NCBI RefSeq assembly: GCF_023517775.1
Contig: NZ_CP082904.1
Coordinates: forward strand, 2,046,001-2,110,000
DNA: 64,000 bases
Reading direction: 5' to 3'
Origin: Mixta hanseatica
Lineage (GTDB): Bacteria > Pseudomonadota > Gammaproteobacteria > Enterobacterales > Enterobacteriaceae
A program made the position numbers and the translations under genes. The notes under the pieces are model-generated. The model was not told the origin of the DNA. It ran no database searches and saw nothing but the letters and a program-made list of their open reading frames with translations. Below, piece by piece: positions 10,296 through 18,476 of this stretch; position 1 is the first letter of the stretch; every line of letters starts with the position of its first letter.

Positions 10296-10406
10296 CTCTT
10301 TCTCGTTTATAAGCAGGTGAACAGACGGCGCGAGGGTAAAGGATGTTTTTCTCAATGTGAAACGCTAAAATTTGCCGCTTGATATCAAAATTTTTGCAGG
10401 CAAAAA

Positions 10407-11315
10407 ATGTGGTCTGAATATGCACTGGAAGTGGTTGATGCCGTGGCGCGTAACGGCAGCTTTTCTGCTGCCGCGGAAGAGCTGCACCGCGTACCCTCAG
10501 CCATCAGCTATACGGTGCGTCAGCTGGAATCCTGGCTGGCGGTGCCGCTTTTTGAACGGCGGCATCGCGATGTGGTGCTGACCGAGGCAGGAGAGCTTTT
10601 TATTCGCGAAGGACGCGCTGTTATCAAAAAAATGCTAGCCACGCGGCGACAGTGTCAACAGGTGGCGAACGGCTGGCGCGGGCAGTTAAGCATTGCGGTG
10701 GATCGTATCGTTAAACCGCAGCGTACCCGCCAGCTGGTGCTCGATTTTTACCGGCACTTTCCGGATATGGAGCTGTTGATTACGCCGGAAGTGTTTAACG
10801 GCGTCTGGGATGCGCTGGCCGACGGACGGGTGGATGTGGCGATTGGCGCAACCCAGGCGATCCCGGTGGGCGGGCGCTTCGCCTTCCGCGATATGGGGGC
10901 GCTCAACTGGCGCTGCGTGGTCAGCGTTAATCATCCGTTAGCCGGCATAACGACCCAGCTGCAGGATGATGATATTCGTCCCTGGCCGTCGCTGGTGCTG
11001 GAAGATACCTCGCGCGCGCTGCCGCGACGTACCACCTGGACGCTGGATAATCAGCGCCGGCTGGTGGTGCCCGACTGGGAAAGCGCCTTTGATTGCCTGC
11101 GCGCCGGGCTGTGCGTGGGGATGGTGCCCGGCCACTTTGCCGCGCCGCTGCTGCAAGCCCGGCAGCTAACGGAGCTGACCTTACCGCAGCCTTTCCCGGA
11201 TAGCTTCTGTTGCGTGAGCTGGTCAGAGCAAAGTAATTCACCCGCGCTGCGCTGGCTACTGGACTATCTTGGCGATACGGAAACCATCAATCGGGAATGG
11301 CTGCGTGAGGAGTAG
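10407..11315 (+). CDS. punR: LysR-type regulator PunR (YdhB)
   Basis: LysR-family activator; the E. coli homologue activates punC, which stands divergent here 111 bases away. N-terminal winged helix-turn-helix at about residues 1-60 (NGSFSAAAEELHRVPSAISY), then a coiled linker and a type-2 periplasmic-binding-like effector domain. The 302-residue length is normal for the family. The 10296-10406 divergent region should carry the binding site but I could not pick out an exact box. Convergent with purR. Confidence 0.94.
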   Translation: MWSEYALEVVDAVARNGSFSAAAEELHRVPSAISYTVRQLESWLAVPLFERRHRDVVLTEAGELFIREGRAVIKKMLATRRQCQQVANGWRGQLSIAVDRIVKPQRTRQLVLDFYRHFPDMELLITPEVFNGVWDALADGRVDVAIGATQAIPVGGRFAFRDMGALNWRCVVSVNHPLAGITTQLQDDDIRPWPSLVLEDTSRALPRRTTWTLDNQRRLVVPDWESAFDCLRAGLCVGMVPGHFAAPLLQARQLTELTLPQPFPDSFCCVSWSEQSNSPALRWLLDYLGDTETINREWLREE

Positions 11316-11317
11316 CA

Positions 11318-11343
11318 GGCTCAGGAAGCGGTTTTCCTGAGCC
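11318..11343. terminator. Hairpin between convergent punR and purR
   Basis: GGCTCAGGAA, loop GCGGTT, TTCCTGAGCC: a perfect 10-bp stem placed a few bases after both stops. No U-tract is present on either side, so intrinsic termination is only probable; the hairpin may instead act as an RNA 3'-end barrier. Confidence 0.5.
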
Positions 11344-11350
11344 TCAGGCA

Positions 11351-12376
11351 TTAACGGCGGTAGTCGCGGAACGGACCGTCAGCAACGGAGCGGCGTTCAA
11401 TCAGCGTAGGATGCACTTCAATGGTCTGCGGTTCTTCGCGTTTGCTGGTAATACGGTCCAGCAGCATATCGAAAGCGGTTTCGCCCAGCTGCTCTTTTGG
11501 CTGATGTACCGTGGTCAGCGCTGGGGTGAAATAGCGCGCGTTGCGCACGTTATCGTAGCCGATAACGGAGATATCCTGCGGCACGCGCAGCCCCATCTCA
11601 TCCGCAGCGCAAATCGCGCCCATCGCCATAATATCACCGCCGCAGAAAACAGCGGTAGGGCGCTGCTTTTGCGCCAGGATTTGCTGCATGGCGCGATAGC
11701 CCGATTCCGGTTCAAAGTCGCCCTGCACGATCCACTCATCACGTACCGGGATGTTGGCTTCATTCAACGCTTTTACGAAACCTGCAAAACGTCCGCTGCC
11801 GGTGTTGCGCTCCATCTGGCCGGGGATCGCGCCGATGTCGCGGTGGCCGCGCTCGATCAAATAGCGCCCGGCCAGATAGCCGCCTTCAAACGCGTTATCC
11901 AGCACGGTATCGGTAAAATCGCCGCGGGATTCGCCCCAGTCCATCACCACCATAGGGATATTGCGGTTCTCCTCAAGCATCTTCAGCAGTGCTTCAGGAT
12001 ACTCAGAACACATTACCAGCAGGCCATCCACGCGCTTCTGCGCCATCATGGAGAGGTAAGCCTGCTGTTTCTGTAAATCGTTGTGGGCATTGCCCAAAAT
12101 CAGGGTATAGCCGCGAGCGAAACAGCGCGTTTCCACCGCTTCTATAATCTCAGCGAAATAGGGCGCTTCGCTGGAAGTCGCCAGCAGACCAATCGATTTG
12201 GTATGGTTAACCTTCAGGCTGCGCGCAACGGCACTGGGCGAATAGTGTAATTCTTTGATGGCTGCCCAGACGGCCTCTCGGGTCTCTTCCGCGACAAAAC
12301 GCGTTTTATTGATGACGTGCGATACCGTAGTAGTGGAAACGCCGGCACGCTTTGCGACATCTTTGATTGTTGCCAT
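11351..12376 (-). CDS. purR: Purine repressor PurR
   Basis: LacI/GalR-family repressor that with hypoxanthine or guanine represses purine and related nucleotide synthesis genes. At 341 residues it equals E. coli PurR. The helix-turn-helix [20 protein letters not shown] is followed by the hinge helix [12 protein letters not shown], then a ribose-binding-protein-like effector domain. The C-terminal [11 protein letters not shown] is family-typical. A PUR-box-like sequence 46 bases upstream suggests autoregulation as in E. coli. Confidence 0.99.
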   Translation of the reverse strand: MATIKDVAKRAGVSTTTVSHVINKTRFVAEETREAVWAAIKELHYSPSAVARSLKVNHTKSIGLLATSSEAPYFAEIIEAVETRCFARGYTLILGNAHNDLQKQQAYLSMMAQKRVDGLLVMCSEYPEALLKMLEENRNIPMVVMDWGESRGDFTDTVLDNAFEGGYLAGRYLIERGHRDIGAIPGQMERNTGSGRFAGFVKALNEANIPVRDEWIVQGDFEPESGYRAMQQILAQKQRPTAVFCGGDIMAMGAICAADEMGLRVPQDISVIGYDNVRNARYFTPALTTVHQPKEQLGETAFDMLLDRITSKREEPQTIEVHPTLIERRSVADGPFRDYRR

Positions 12377-12421
12377 TAAAAAGATACTCCTGCGCCTGAC
12401 GTAATAGTCTGATCAGGCTAA

Positions 12422-12437
12422 TGTTAATCGTTTGCGT
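12422..12437 (-). promoter_or_regulatory. Candidate PurR operator upstream of purR
   Basis: Read on the minus strand, ACGCAAACGATTAACA matches the PUR box (ANGCAANCGNTTNCNT) at all but the last two fixed positions. Autoregulation of purR is known in E. coli, so the placement is sensible. Confidence 0.6.
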
Positions 12438-12659
12438 CCGCATGGCGTTATTCAGCACGCATAAAGGTGAAATTGGCGGGCTGAGGTACGTCTGATAGGC
12501 GGGACGTCTTTAAAATAAGGGTTGGCAACGGTGGTTTTTTGTCGTTGCGCAACGCAAGGCGGGGATTCTATCAAGGTGGCGCAAAGAAAACGAGATTTTT
12601 ACCAGGGAGTATGGGAAAATCTATACCGTTATTTTTTGTGTGGTTAAAGGAGAGGGTGA

Positions 12660-12749
12660 ATGAGCACCGATTTAAAACTATCAATAGGCACCACGGTTGC
12701 GGCATTGCTGATGATTATTGCATTTAGCTTCACTGCCGTAATGCACTGA
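12660..12749 (+). CDS. ynhF: Small membrane protein YnhF (29 residues)
   Basis: A 29-residue ORF starting MSTDLKLS and ending AVMH, with one hydrophobic segment (about residues 8-27). It closely resembles E. coli YnhF, a cytochrome bd-associated or stress-induced small inner-membrane protein of unresolved function, which also begins MSTDLK and lies in the same place next to purR. The ribosome site AAAGGAGAGGG is excellent, and a strong terminator follows 16 bases after the stop. The gene is easily missed because of its size. Confidence 0.88.
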   Translation: MSTDLKLSIGTTVAALLMIIAFSFTAVMH

Positions 12750-12765
12750 TCGCAGCACGAAGGAT

Positions 12766-12797
12766 AAAAAAAGCCTGTCACTAAGACAGGCTTTTTT
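12766..12797 (+). terminator. Bidirectional terminator between ynhF and mepH
   Basis: AAAAAAAGCCTGTC, loop ACTAA, GACAGGCTTTTTT. A- and T-runs flank a GC-rich stem between two convergent genes. Confidence 0.92.
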
Positions 12798-12811
12798 GTT
12801 GCGCAACAGCG

Positions 12812-13618
12812 TTAGCGAATGGTGCGCGGCGTCATCACGCGGCGCGCGCCAACATAGTGCCGCTGCCAGTAATCATCGCTAAGCTGGCTAATCTGGATAT
12901 CTTTACCGGTTCGCGGTGACTGAATAAAGCGGCCGTTACCCAGATAGACGCCCACGTGATCGGCCGCGCCGCGGTTATTGATGCGGAAGAAGACCAGATC
13001 GCCTTTCTCCAGCGCCTCACGGTTAATCGGAGCCGCATCACGCAGGTGATACATCTCATTGGCGGTACGCGGGATCTTAAATTTCACTACATCTTTATAG
13101 GCGTACCAGACCAGACCGCTGCAGTCGAAACCGGTATGAGGCGAGGTGCCTCCCCACAGATAAGGCTTACCTAGCTGACTCATCAGTTTGTTCATCGCCG
13201 TTTCACGCGCTTTTTGATAGCGTTCACGGTGCGCCTTACTCATTTCCAGCGGCCCGCGCTTTGCGAGCGCCGTCGAATTTTTGTCGCCGCGCTGACGACC
13301 ATAGCGTTGTTTGCTCTTTTTAAGGCTGCTTTTTTTCACGCTGGCGGTTTTGGTTGCGGCGCGACTTTTTTTTGTGCTGGCGGCGGTTACCACCGCAGGC
13401 TTGCTTTTTTTCTTCAGCTTGTTTTTTTCAACGCTGGCCGGACGCGCCTTTTTACTGGCCGTTTTCACCGGCCGACGCTTACGACGATCGTCGTCGCGGG
13501 CGATTTTTTTATCAACTTTATGCTGGCTGGCCTTAACCGGCGCCTGCGGCGATGCCTGGGCAACGTTAAAAAAGAGTTGGGCAACGGTCAGCATAAAAAG
13601 CGTAATCAATAAACGCAT
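12812..13618 (-). CDS. mepH: Murein DD-endopeptidase MepH (NlpC/P60)
   Basis: Periplasmic peptidase that cuts D-Ala-mDAP cross-links and so opens the sacculus for growth. Signal peptide residues 1-22, then a very basic Lys/Arg/Ala/Ser-rich linker (about 28-125), then the NlpC/P60 domain (about 135-262). Catalytic Cys166 sits in GFDCSGLVWYAY, and His221 in ADHVGVYLG. The length (268) is close to E. coli MepH. In E. coli sodB and ydhP lie between this gene and ynhF; they are absent here. The linker presumably spans or binds peptidoglycan, which is an inference. Confidence 0.93.
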   Translation of the reverse strand: MRLLITLFMLTVAQLFFNVAQASPQAPVKASQHKVDKKIARDDDRRKRRPVKTASKKARPASVEKNKLKKKSKPAVVTAASTKKSRAATKTASVKKSSLKKSKQRYGRQRGDKNSTALAKRGPLEMSKAHRERYQKARETAMNKLMSQLGKPYLWGGTSPHTGFDCSGLVWYAYKDVVKFKIPRTANEMYHLRDAAPINREALEKGDLVFFRINNRGAADHVGVYLGNGRFIQSPRTGKDIQISQLSDDYWQRHYVGARRVMTPRTIR

Positions 13619-13978
13619 GGTGTGGTTACACTCAAAGCGCAGTGATAGCGCAAGGTTAATCTTATTTCTGCCATAGCGGCAGACTCCTGGTGGCCAATTC
13701 TAATCGAACTTATTGCGAAAAGATAAAGCCTTTTTTAGTGAAATAAACTTTAAGTGCATACAGATGTAAAAATAAGCATAAACAGGCTTTTATCTCAGCA
13801 ATGTTATGACCAGTTATTAATCGCCGCCGCAGAAATGCCCCAGACGGTGGTTATTTTGGCCGCGCAACCCGGTACAATAACCTGCGTTATTTAACCTTAC
13901 AGAAAATGTCGTTTTCAGCAACCCGCTACAGTCGCTACAATCAATAGACACGAAGCATGCTATTTAAGGAAGGCAATT
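13619..13978. other. Intergenic region between mepH and grxD
   Basis: About 360 bases of divergent promoter region. I see no open frame with a ribosome site and no clear operator. A TACAAT -10-like element near 13872 may serve grxD. Confidence 0.4.
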
Positions 13979-14311
13979 ATGAGTACTGTTGAAAAAATTC
14001 AGCGCCAGATCGCAGAAAACCCGATTCTGCTCTATATGAAAGGCTCGCCGAAGTTACCAAGCTGCGGCTTTTCTGCGCAAACGGTTCAGGCTCTTTCTGC
14101 CTGCGGCGAACGCTTCGCCTATGTCGATATCCTGCAGAACCCCGATATTCGTGCTGAACTGCCGAAATATGCTAACTGGCCGACCTTCCCGCAGCTGTGG
14201 GTAGATGGCGAACTGGTTGGCGGCTGCGATATCGTAATCGAAATGTTCCAGCGCGGCGAACTGCAAACGCTGATTAAAGAAACTGCAGAAAAATATAAAG
14301 AAGCGGAATAA
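13979..14311 (+). CDS. grxD: Monothiol glutaredoxin GrxD (Grx4)
   Basis: CGFS-type monothiol glutaredoxin that binds a glutathione-coordinated [2Fe-2S] cluster and partners with BolA proteins in Fe-S trafficking. The active-site CGFS is at residues 29-32, in KLPSCGFSAQ. The 110-residue protein is slightly shorter than E. coli GrxD (115) at the C-terminus. TFPQLWVDGELVGGCD is the glutathione-binding region. AAGGA lies upstream of the ATG. Single-gene unit with its own terminator. Confidence 0.98.
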   Translation: MSTVEKIQRQIAENPILLYMKGSPKLPSCGFSAQTVQALSACGERFAYVDILQNPDIRAELPKYANWPTFPQLWVDGELVGGCDIVIEMFQRGELQTLIKETAEKYKEAE

Positions 14312-14334
14312 GTCCTTATCCCGTTTATGACAGC

Positions 14335-14361
14335 AAAGGGCGCTTCGGGCGCCCTTTTTTA
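14335..14361 (+). terminator. grxD terminator
   Basis: AAAGGGCGC, loop TTCGG, GCGCCCTTTTTT, lying 26 bases after the grxD stop. Being symmetrical, it may also stop convergent rnt. Confidence 0.9.
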
Positions 14362-14376
14362 TTTTATGCTGACCGG

Positions 14377-15057
14377 CTATTCGCCCTCGGCGATCTGCGC
14401 GTCGACAGGCTGCTCTTCAGCCACCGGCAGCGGCGGCCAGCCGCCCAGCCGTTTCCAGCGGTTAACCAGCTCGCAGAATAGTTCTGCGGTACGCTCGGTA
14501 TCGTACAGCGCCGAGTGGGCCTGGCTGGCGTCAAAGGCGATGCCCGCCGCCTTACAGGCTTTCGCCAGCACCGTCTGGCCAAGGACCAGCCCGCTCAGGG
14601 CTGCGGTATCAAAGGTGGCGAACGGATGGAAAGGGTTACGCTTTAGCGCGGCGCGCTCGGCGGCGGCCATCATAAAGCTGTGATCAAAGTTGGCGTTATG
14701 CGCGACAACAATGGCGCGGTTGCAGCCCTGATCTTTTATACCTTTGCGCACCTGCTTAAAAATAGCGTGCAGCGCATCATATTCATTGACCGCGCCGCGC
14801 AGCGGATTTGCAGGATCGATACCATTGAACGCCAGCGCTTCCGGATGCAGAATCGCGCCCTCAAAAGGCTCCACGTGAAAATGCAGCGTCTGGTCGAGCT
14901 GTAACCAGCCATCTTCATCCATTTTCAACGTAACGGCGGCAATTTCCAGCAGTGCATCGGTTTTGGCATTAAATCCGGCGCTTTCAATATCAATCACCAC
15001 CGGATAAAACCCGCGGAAGCGGTCAGATAATGCGTTCAGTTGTTTCGATTCAGACAT
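14377..15057 (-). CDS. rnt: Ribonuclease T
   Basis: DEDDh 3'-5' exoribonuclease that trims tRNA, 5S and 23S rRNA 3' ends as a dimer. Asp23 and Glu25 lie in VIDIESAGF, with [10 protein letters not shown] and the final HSALYDTE carrying the other acidic residues and the catalytic His. At 226 residues it is slightly longer than E. coli RNase T (215), with the extension at the C-terminus. Convergent with grxD and upstream of gloA, as in E. coli. Confidence 0.97.
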   Translation of the reverse strand: MSESKQLNALSDRFRGFYPVVIDIESAGFNAKTDALLEIAAVTLKMDEDGWLQLDQTLHFHVEPFEGAILHPEALAFNGIDPANPLRGAVNEYDALHAIFKQVRKGIKDQGCNRAIVVAHNANFDHSFMMAAAERAALKRNPFHPFATFDTAALSGLVLGQTVLAKACKAAGIAFDASQAHSALYDTERTAELFCELVNRWKRLGGWPPLPVAEEQPVDAQIAEGE

Positions 15058-15125
15058 CAGGATCTCATTGGCGAAAAAATGCAGCGCGCATTATGGCAAA
15101 TTTCGCCAGGGGTTGCAGCAGCGGG

Positions 15126-15153
15126 AAAAAAGAAGGGCGCCAGCAGACGCCCT
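15126..15153 (-). terminator. gloA terminator
   Basis: On the minus strand AGGGCG and CGCCCT pair across an 8-base loop, followed by TCTTTTTT. It begins six bases after the gloA stop. Confidence 0.82.
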
Positions 15154-15159
15154 GAAAAC

Positions 15160-15567
15160 TTAGTTGCCAAGGCCGTGGCCGGCGTGGGCGTTTTCAATCA
15201 GTTCGATTTTATAACCGTCCGGATCTTCCACAAAGGCGATAATGGTGTTGCCGCCTTTAACCGGGCCAGCCTCACGGGTCACCTTGCCGCCCGCCTGACG
15301 AATTCTTTCACAGGTCGCGGCGACATCATCAACGCCCAGCGCGATGTGACCATAGGCGTTGCCCAGGTCATACTGATCAACGCCCCAGTTATAGGTCAGC
15401 TCAATCACTGCGCCTTCGCTTTCGTCAGTGTAGCCAACAAACGCCAGGTTATATTTATATTCCTGGTTTTCGCTTTCGCGCAGCAGACGCATGCCCAGCA
15501 CGCGGGTATAAAAATCAAGGGAACGCTGCATATCGCCAACGCGCAGCATAGTATGAAGTAAGCGCAT
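15160..15567 (-). CDS. gloA: Glyoxalase I (lactoylglutathione lyase)
   Basis: Isomerises the methylglyoxal-glutathione hemithioacetal to S-lactoylglutathione. At 135 residues it matches E. coli GloA. All four nickel ligands of the E. coli enzyme are in place: His5, Glu56, His74 and Glu122. In E. coli gloA is co-transcribed behind nemR-nemA; here nemA is missing and gloA starts 130 bases after the nemR stop, with a NemR-like half-palindrome in that gap. It may therefore have a separate promoter. Confidence 0.98.
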   Translation of the reverse strand: MRLLHTMLRVGDMQRSLDFYTRVLGMRLLRESENQEYKYNLAFVGYTDESEGAVIELTYNWGVDQYDLGNAYGHIALGVDDVAATCERIRQAGGKVTREAGPVKGGNTIIAFVEDPDGYKIELIENAHAGHGLGN

Positions 15568-15664
15568 AATAGTCTCCTGAAAGGGGTGTCATCGTCCGAT
15601 GACGGTCAAAAAAGCTTAGTATAGCGGCCTGTTTCCAGCTGGAAAAACCGCGGTCAGTCATTAG

Positions 15665-15678
15665 TAGACCAGTCGTCT
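15665..15678 (-). promoter_or_regulatory. Second, imperfect NemR-like box upstream of gloA
   Basis: TAGACCAGTCGTCT shares its first nine bases with the perfect palindrome in front of nemR, and its right arm is degenerate. It lies 98 bases upstream of the gloA ATG and between the nemR stop and gloA. Direct NemR control of gloA is an inference. Confidence 0.5.
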
Positions 15679-15697
15679 TGAAAATGGTTTTTTTAAT

Positions 15698-16288
15698 TTA
15701 GCTCTCTGGCAGCAGCTGTAAAATTGCCTGTAGCGCATCGGTCAACGCGCTGCCATCGCGGCGTATTTTGCTCTGCAGGCTGGCGCCGAGCCAAAGAGAA
15801 TAGAGCGTCTGCGCCATCGCTTCAGGCGAACAGCTCAGGCGAAGCGCCTCTTGCGCAACCGCAGCACGCAGCGCCGTAGCCAGGATCGCCATCTGAGCGG
15901 CGGCGCCCTGTTCCAGCGCCACTCTCATCTCTTCCGACAGGTCGCACACCTCGGCGGAAATTTTCACCGCCAGACAGTTTTCAATATGGCCGGTTGCGCG
16001 AAAGCGCTGTTCCGCCTGATGATAGTAATCCAGCAGGCGCTGACGCGGCGGCAACGGCGCATCGAACCATATCTGCATGTCGTGACGCACATGGCTGAAA
16101 TAGCGCTCCAGCATGGCGACGCCAAAGGCTTCTTTAGAGCGAAAATAGTGATAAAACGACCCCTTCGGCACGCCGGCCTGCGCCAGCAGTTCACTCAGCC
16201 CCATGCCGGTAAAGCCGCGTTGCAAACAGAGCTGCTCGCCGATGGCGAGCAGCTGTTCACGGGTATCATGTCGGGTCGTTTTACTCAT
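15698..16288 (-). CDS. nemR: TetR-family electrophile/hypochlorite-responsive repressor NemR
   Basis: TetR-family repressor that senses N-ethylmaleimide, methylglyoxal and reactive chlorine through cysteines and releases nemA-gloA in E. coli. N-terminal helix-turn-helix: GLSELLAQAGVPKGSFYHYF (about residues 30-49). Cys21, Cys105 and Cys115 (in ENCLAVKISAEVCDLSEE) correspond to the conserved sensing region. It is 196 residues long. The operator-like palindrome lies 16 bases upstream. Its usual partner nemA (N-ethylmaleimide reductase) is absent between it and gloA. Confidence 0.92.
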   Translation of the reverse strand: MSKTTRHDTREQLLAIGEQLCLQRGFTGMGLSELLAQAGVPKGSFYHYFRSKEAFGVAMLERYFSHVRHDMQIWFDAPLPPRQRLLDYYHQAEQRFRATGHIENCLAVKISAEVCDLSEEMRVALEQGAAAQMAILATALRAAVAQEALRLSCSPEAMAQTLYSLWLGASLQSKIRRDGSALTDALQAILQLLPES

Positions 16289-16303
16289 AGCGCTCAGGGT
16301 AAT

Positions 16304-16319
16304 AGACCAGTTGGTCTAA
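16304..16319 (-). promoter_or_regulatory. NemR operator (palindrome)
   Basis: TAGACCAGTTGGTCTA: two perfect 7-base arms around a GT centre, placed 16 bases before the nemR start. The position over the promoter fits autorepression. Confidence 0.75.
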
Positions 16320-16326
16320 TGCAACC

Positions 16327-17964
16327 CTAATGCGCCTGACAGGCGGTTAACAGGTCAAGATGCGGCTGATAGAGGCGGGTTTGAACGTTCACCATGCCTA
16401 ACAGCGTATGGAATACATTATCCTGCGATATCTCATCCTGCTGCGCATGCTGCCGCAGGCAGGAGAGGTTAACGCCAAACGTACGGGCATAATCGGCAGA
16501 GAGCCACATCAGAAAAGGGATATGCGTCTGTTGGCTGGGAGCGAACAGATAAGGCGCGCCATGCAGATACATACCGTGCTCGCCAAGCGATTCCCCATGA
16601 TCGGAGAGATAAATCAGCGCCACGTTAAAGCGATCCTGATACCGTTTTAGCAGGTCGATGGTGTCGCTTAGCATTGCATCAGTATAAAGCAGCGTATTGT
16701 CATAGGTATTGACCAGCGCCTGATGATCGCAATCCTGAATCTGTTTGCTGTCGCAGGTTGGCGTAAACTGACGCATCGCAGTCGGATAGCGCAAATAGTA
16801 GGCGGGGCCGTGACTGCCCATCTGATGCAGCACAACCACCGAATCATCTTTCACGCCATCAATATAGTGCGATAAACGATGCAGCAGGACCTCATCCAGG
16901 CAAGCGTCGCTGCGGCAAAGATCCGTCAGTTTCCATAATGTCATATCGCTATGCGGAATACGGTTGCAGGCGCCTTTGCAGCCGCCATCGTTCTCGCGCC
17001 ACAGGAGGTTAACGCCCGCATGCGCCAGCACATCCATCAGCCCTTCCTGATGGCGCGCCAGGTTGGCGTTATATTGCGCGCGCGGCATGCCTGAAAACAT
17101 GCAGGGCACCGAAATAGCGGTTTCGGTTCCGCATGAGCTGGCGTGCTGCCAGTAAATTACGTTCTGCTGTTTCAGCCGCGGATTGGTCTCACGGCCATAG
17201 CCGCCGAGTGAGAAATTTTCCGCCCGCGCCGTTTCGCCCAGAACAAAAATAACCAGCGTCTTTTTTTGCGCGGTTTTAATCAGCGGCCCTTTATGCGCAT
17301 CCTGCCCGATGCGCACCAGCGCCTGGCTGCCCTGCAGCCAACGATTATCAACATAGTTAATCACTCCGCTGACCACATTGGCGGGCGTAACCATTTTGAC
17401 CAGCCCTTTATTATTGCGAAACAGCGAGGCGTAATCCTTATACATCAGGGCCGCTATCAGCAAAATAACCAGCACGGAGCCGATAGCCCATAGCGCCCGC
17501 ATCGCCAGGGAGAACCACCATGGGCGGGTAGCGGTGATCTTCGTTAGCGCTATGATCAGCGCAGGGATCACACCCAGCACCAGCAGCCACAGCAGGTAGC
17601 GCACGCTAAGCAGGGCTGTCGCCTCTTGCAGATCGGTTTCAAACACGTTTTGCACCATATTGGTGTCAATAACCGTACCGAAGCTATACATAAAGTAATT
17701 TGCCGCCGCGCCGCACAACAGCAAAATAATCAGCAGCGGTTTGCGAATCCAGGGCAGCGCCAGCAGGCTAAAAATCAGCATAAAGGCGCAAAACAGCACC
17801 AGCGGAATTGAGGCGATAAACAGATAATCATGCAGAGCTGTTCGGGGCGTGCGTTCTGCCGCACGTACAATAAACTGAGCATTAAGGATAAAGGTAAAAA
17901 ACAGGGCGCAACCGATAAGGAACCAGGATTCACTACAGCGTATTTTTTTTAGCATCCGCATCAT
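16327..17964 (-). CDS. eptA: Phosphoethanolamine transferase EptA-like
   Basis: Inner-membrane enzyme that transfers phosphoethanolamine from phosphatidylethanolamine to lipid A phosphates, lowering the negative surface charge. Five membrane segments lie in the first about 180 residues; the periplasmic alkaline-phosphatase-fold sulfatase domain follows. Glu245 (LGET), the nucleophile threonine in SCGTETA (about 278-284) and Asp456-His457 (LSDHGESLG) make the metal site, with several cysteine pairs. Similarity to E. coli EptA is strong along the whole length. Several starts are stacked (TTG 17967, ATG 17964, 17961, 17955) and no good ribosome site separates them. In E. coli no eptA lies here; it sits between nemR and ydhL without its usual basRS partners. 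Confidence 0.9.
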   Translation of the reverse strand: MMRMLKKIRCSESWFLIGCALFFTFILNAQFIVRAAERTPRTALHDYLFIASIPLVLFCAFMLIFSLLALPWIRKPLLIILLLCGAAANYFMYSFGTVIDTNMVQNVFETDLQEATALLSVRYLLWLLVLGVIPALIIALTKITATRPWWFSLAMRALWAIGSVLVILLIAALMYKDYASLFRNNKGLVKMVTPANVVSGVINYVDNRWLQGSQALVRIGQDAHKGPLIKTAQKKTLVIFVLGETARAENFSLGGYGRETNPRLKQQNVIYWQHASSCGTETAISVPCMFSGMPRAQYNANLARHQEGLMDVLAHAGVNLLWRENDGGCKGACNRIPHSDMTLWKLTDLCRSDACLDEVLLHRLSHYIDGVKDDSVVVLHQMGSHGPAYYLRYPTAMRQFTPTCDSKQIQDCDHQALVNTYDNTLLYTDAMLSDTIDLLKRYQDRFNVALIYLSDHGESLGEHGMYLHGAPYLFAPSQQTHIPFLMWLSADYARTFGVNLSCLRQHAQQDEISQDNVFHTLLGMVNVQTRLYQPHLDLLTACQAH

Positions 17965-18165
17965 CAAAATAAAAGTGGAGGGTTTTATGTATCCTGGTTG
18001 AAAAGCCTTAATAAAACCTTAATAGCGGTTTAATAAAGTGACTATTGGCATGCCGCAAATCATTATCGTGCTTTTATTCACCGTTAGGATGAATTTTTGT
18101 CGCCAGGCTTGCGCTCCTGCCTGAAGCTGTCTTGAATGAAAGAGGATGTTTACTCAGGAGGCGAT

Positions 18166-18405
18166 GTGGCAGAGCAGCTTGAATTTTTCCCGGTGCCAAG
18201 CCCGTGCCGCGGTATTTGTCAGTCGGATGAACGCGGCTACTGCCGTGGCTGTCTGCGCAGCCGCGAAGAGCGCTTTAACTGGATGCAATACAGCGATGCG
18301 CGCAAGCGCGAAGTGCTGCGTCTGTGTCGGCAGCGCTGGTTACGCCTGCATCGCAATGAAAAAGCGTCTCCTCCTGAAGAACCCCAACAGCCGTCACTGT
18401 TTTGA
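18166..18405 (+). CDS. ydhL: DUF1289 protein YdhL
   Basis: Small cytoplasmic protein of unknown function with a four-cysteine DUF1289 motif (CRGICQSDERGYCRGC) that looks metal-binding. I start at GTG 18166, which gives MAEQLEFFPVPSPC, with AGGAGG five bases upstream, and gives 79 residues as in E. coli YdhL; an ATG at 18136 in frame would add 10 residues without support. The tail ends QPSLF as in E. coli. It is followed by ydhF. Confidence 0.9.
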   Translation: MAEQLEFFPVPSPCRGICQSDERGYCRGCLRSREERFNWMQYSDARKREVLRLCRQRWLRLHRNEKASPPEEPQQPSLF

Positions 18406-18476
18406 TATCTGTCCCTTTTTTTTGCTGACGTCGGCGTATACTGCCTGCCCGAAAAGTGAATCTTAAAGGTAAAAAA

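Noticed and set aside
12543..12554. Perfect 12-base palindrome CGTTGCGCAACG between purR and ynhF
   Set aside because: It does not match a PUR box or another operator I know; recorded only as an observation.
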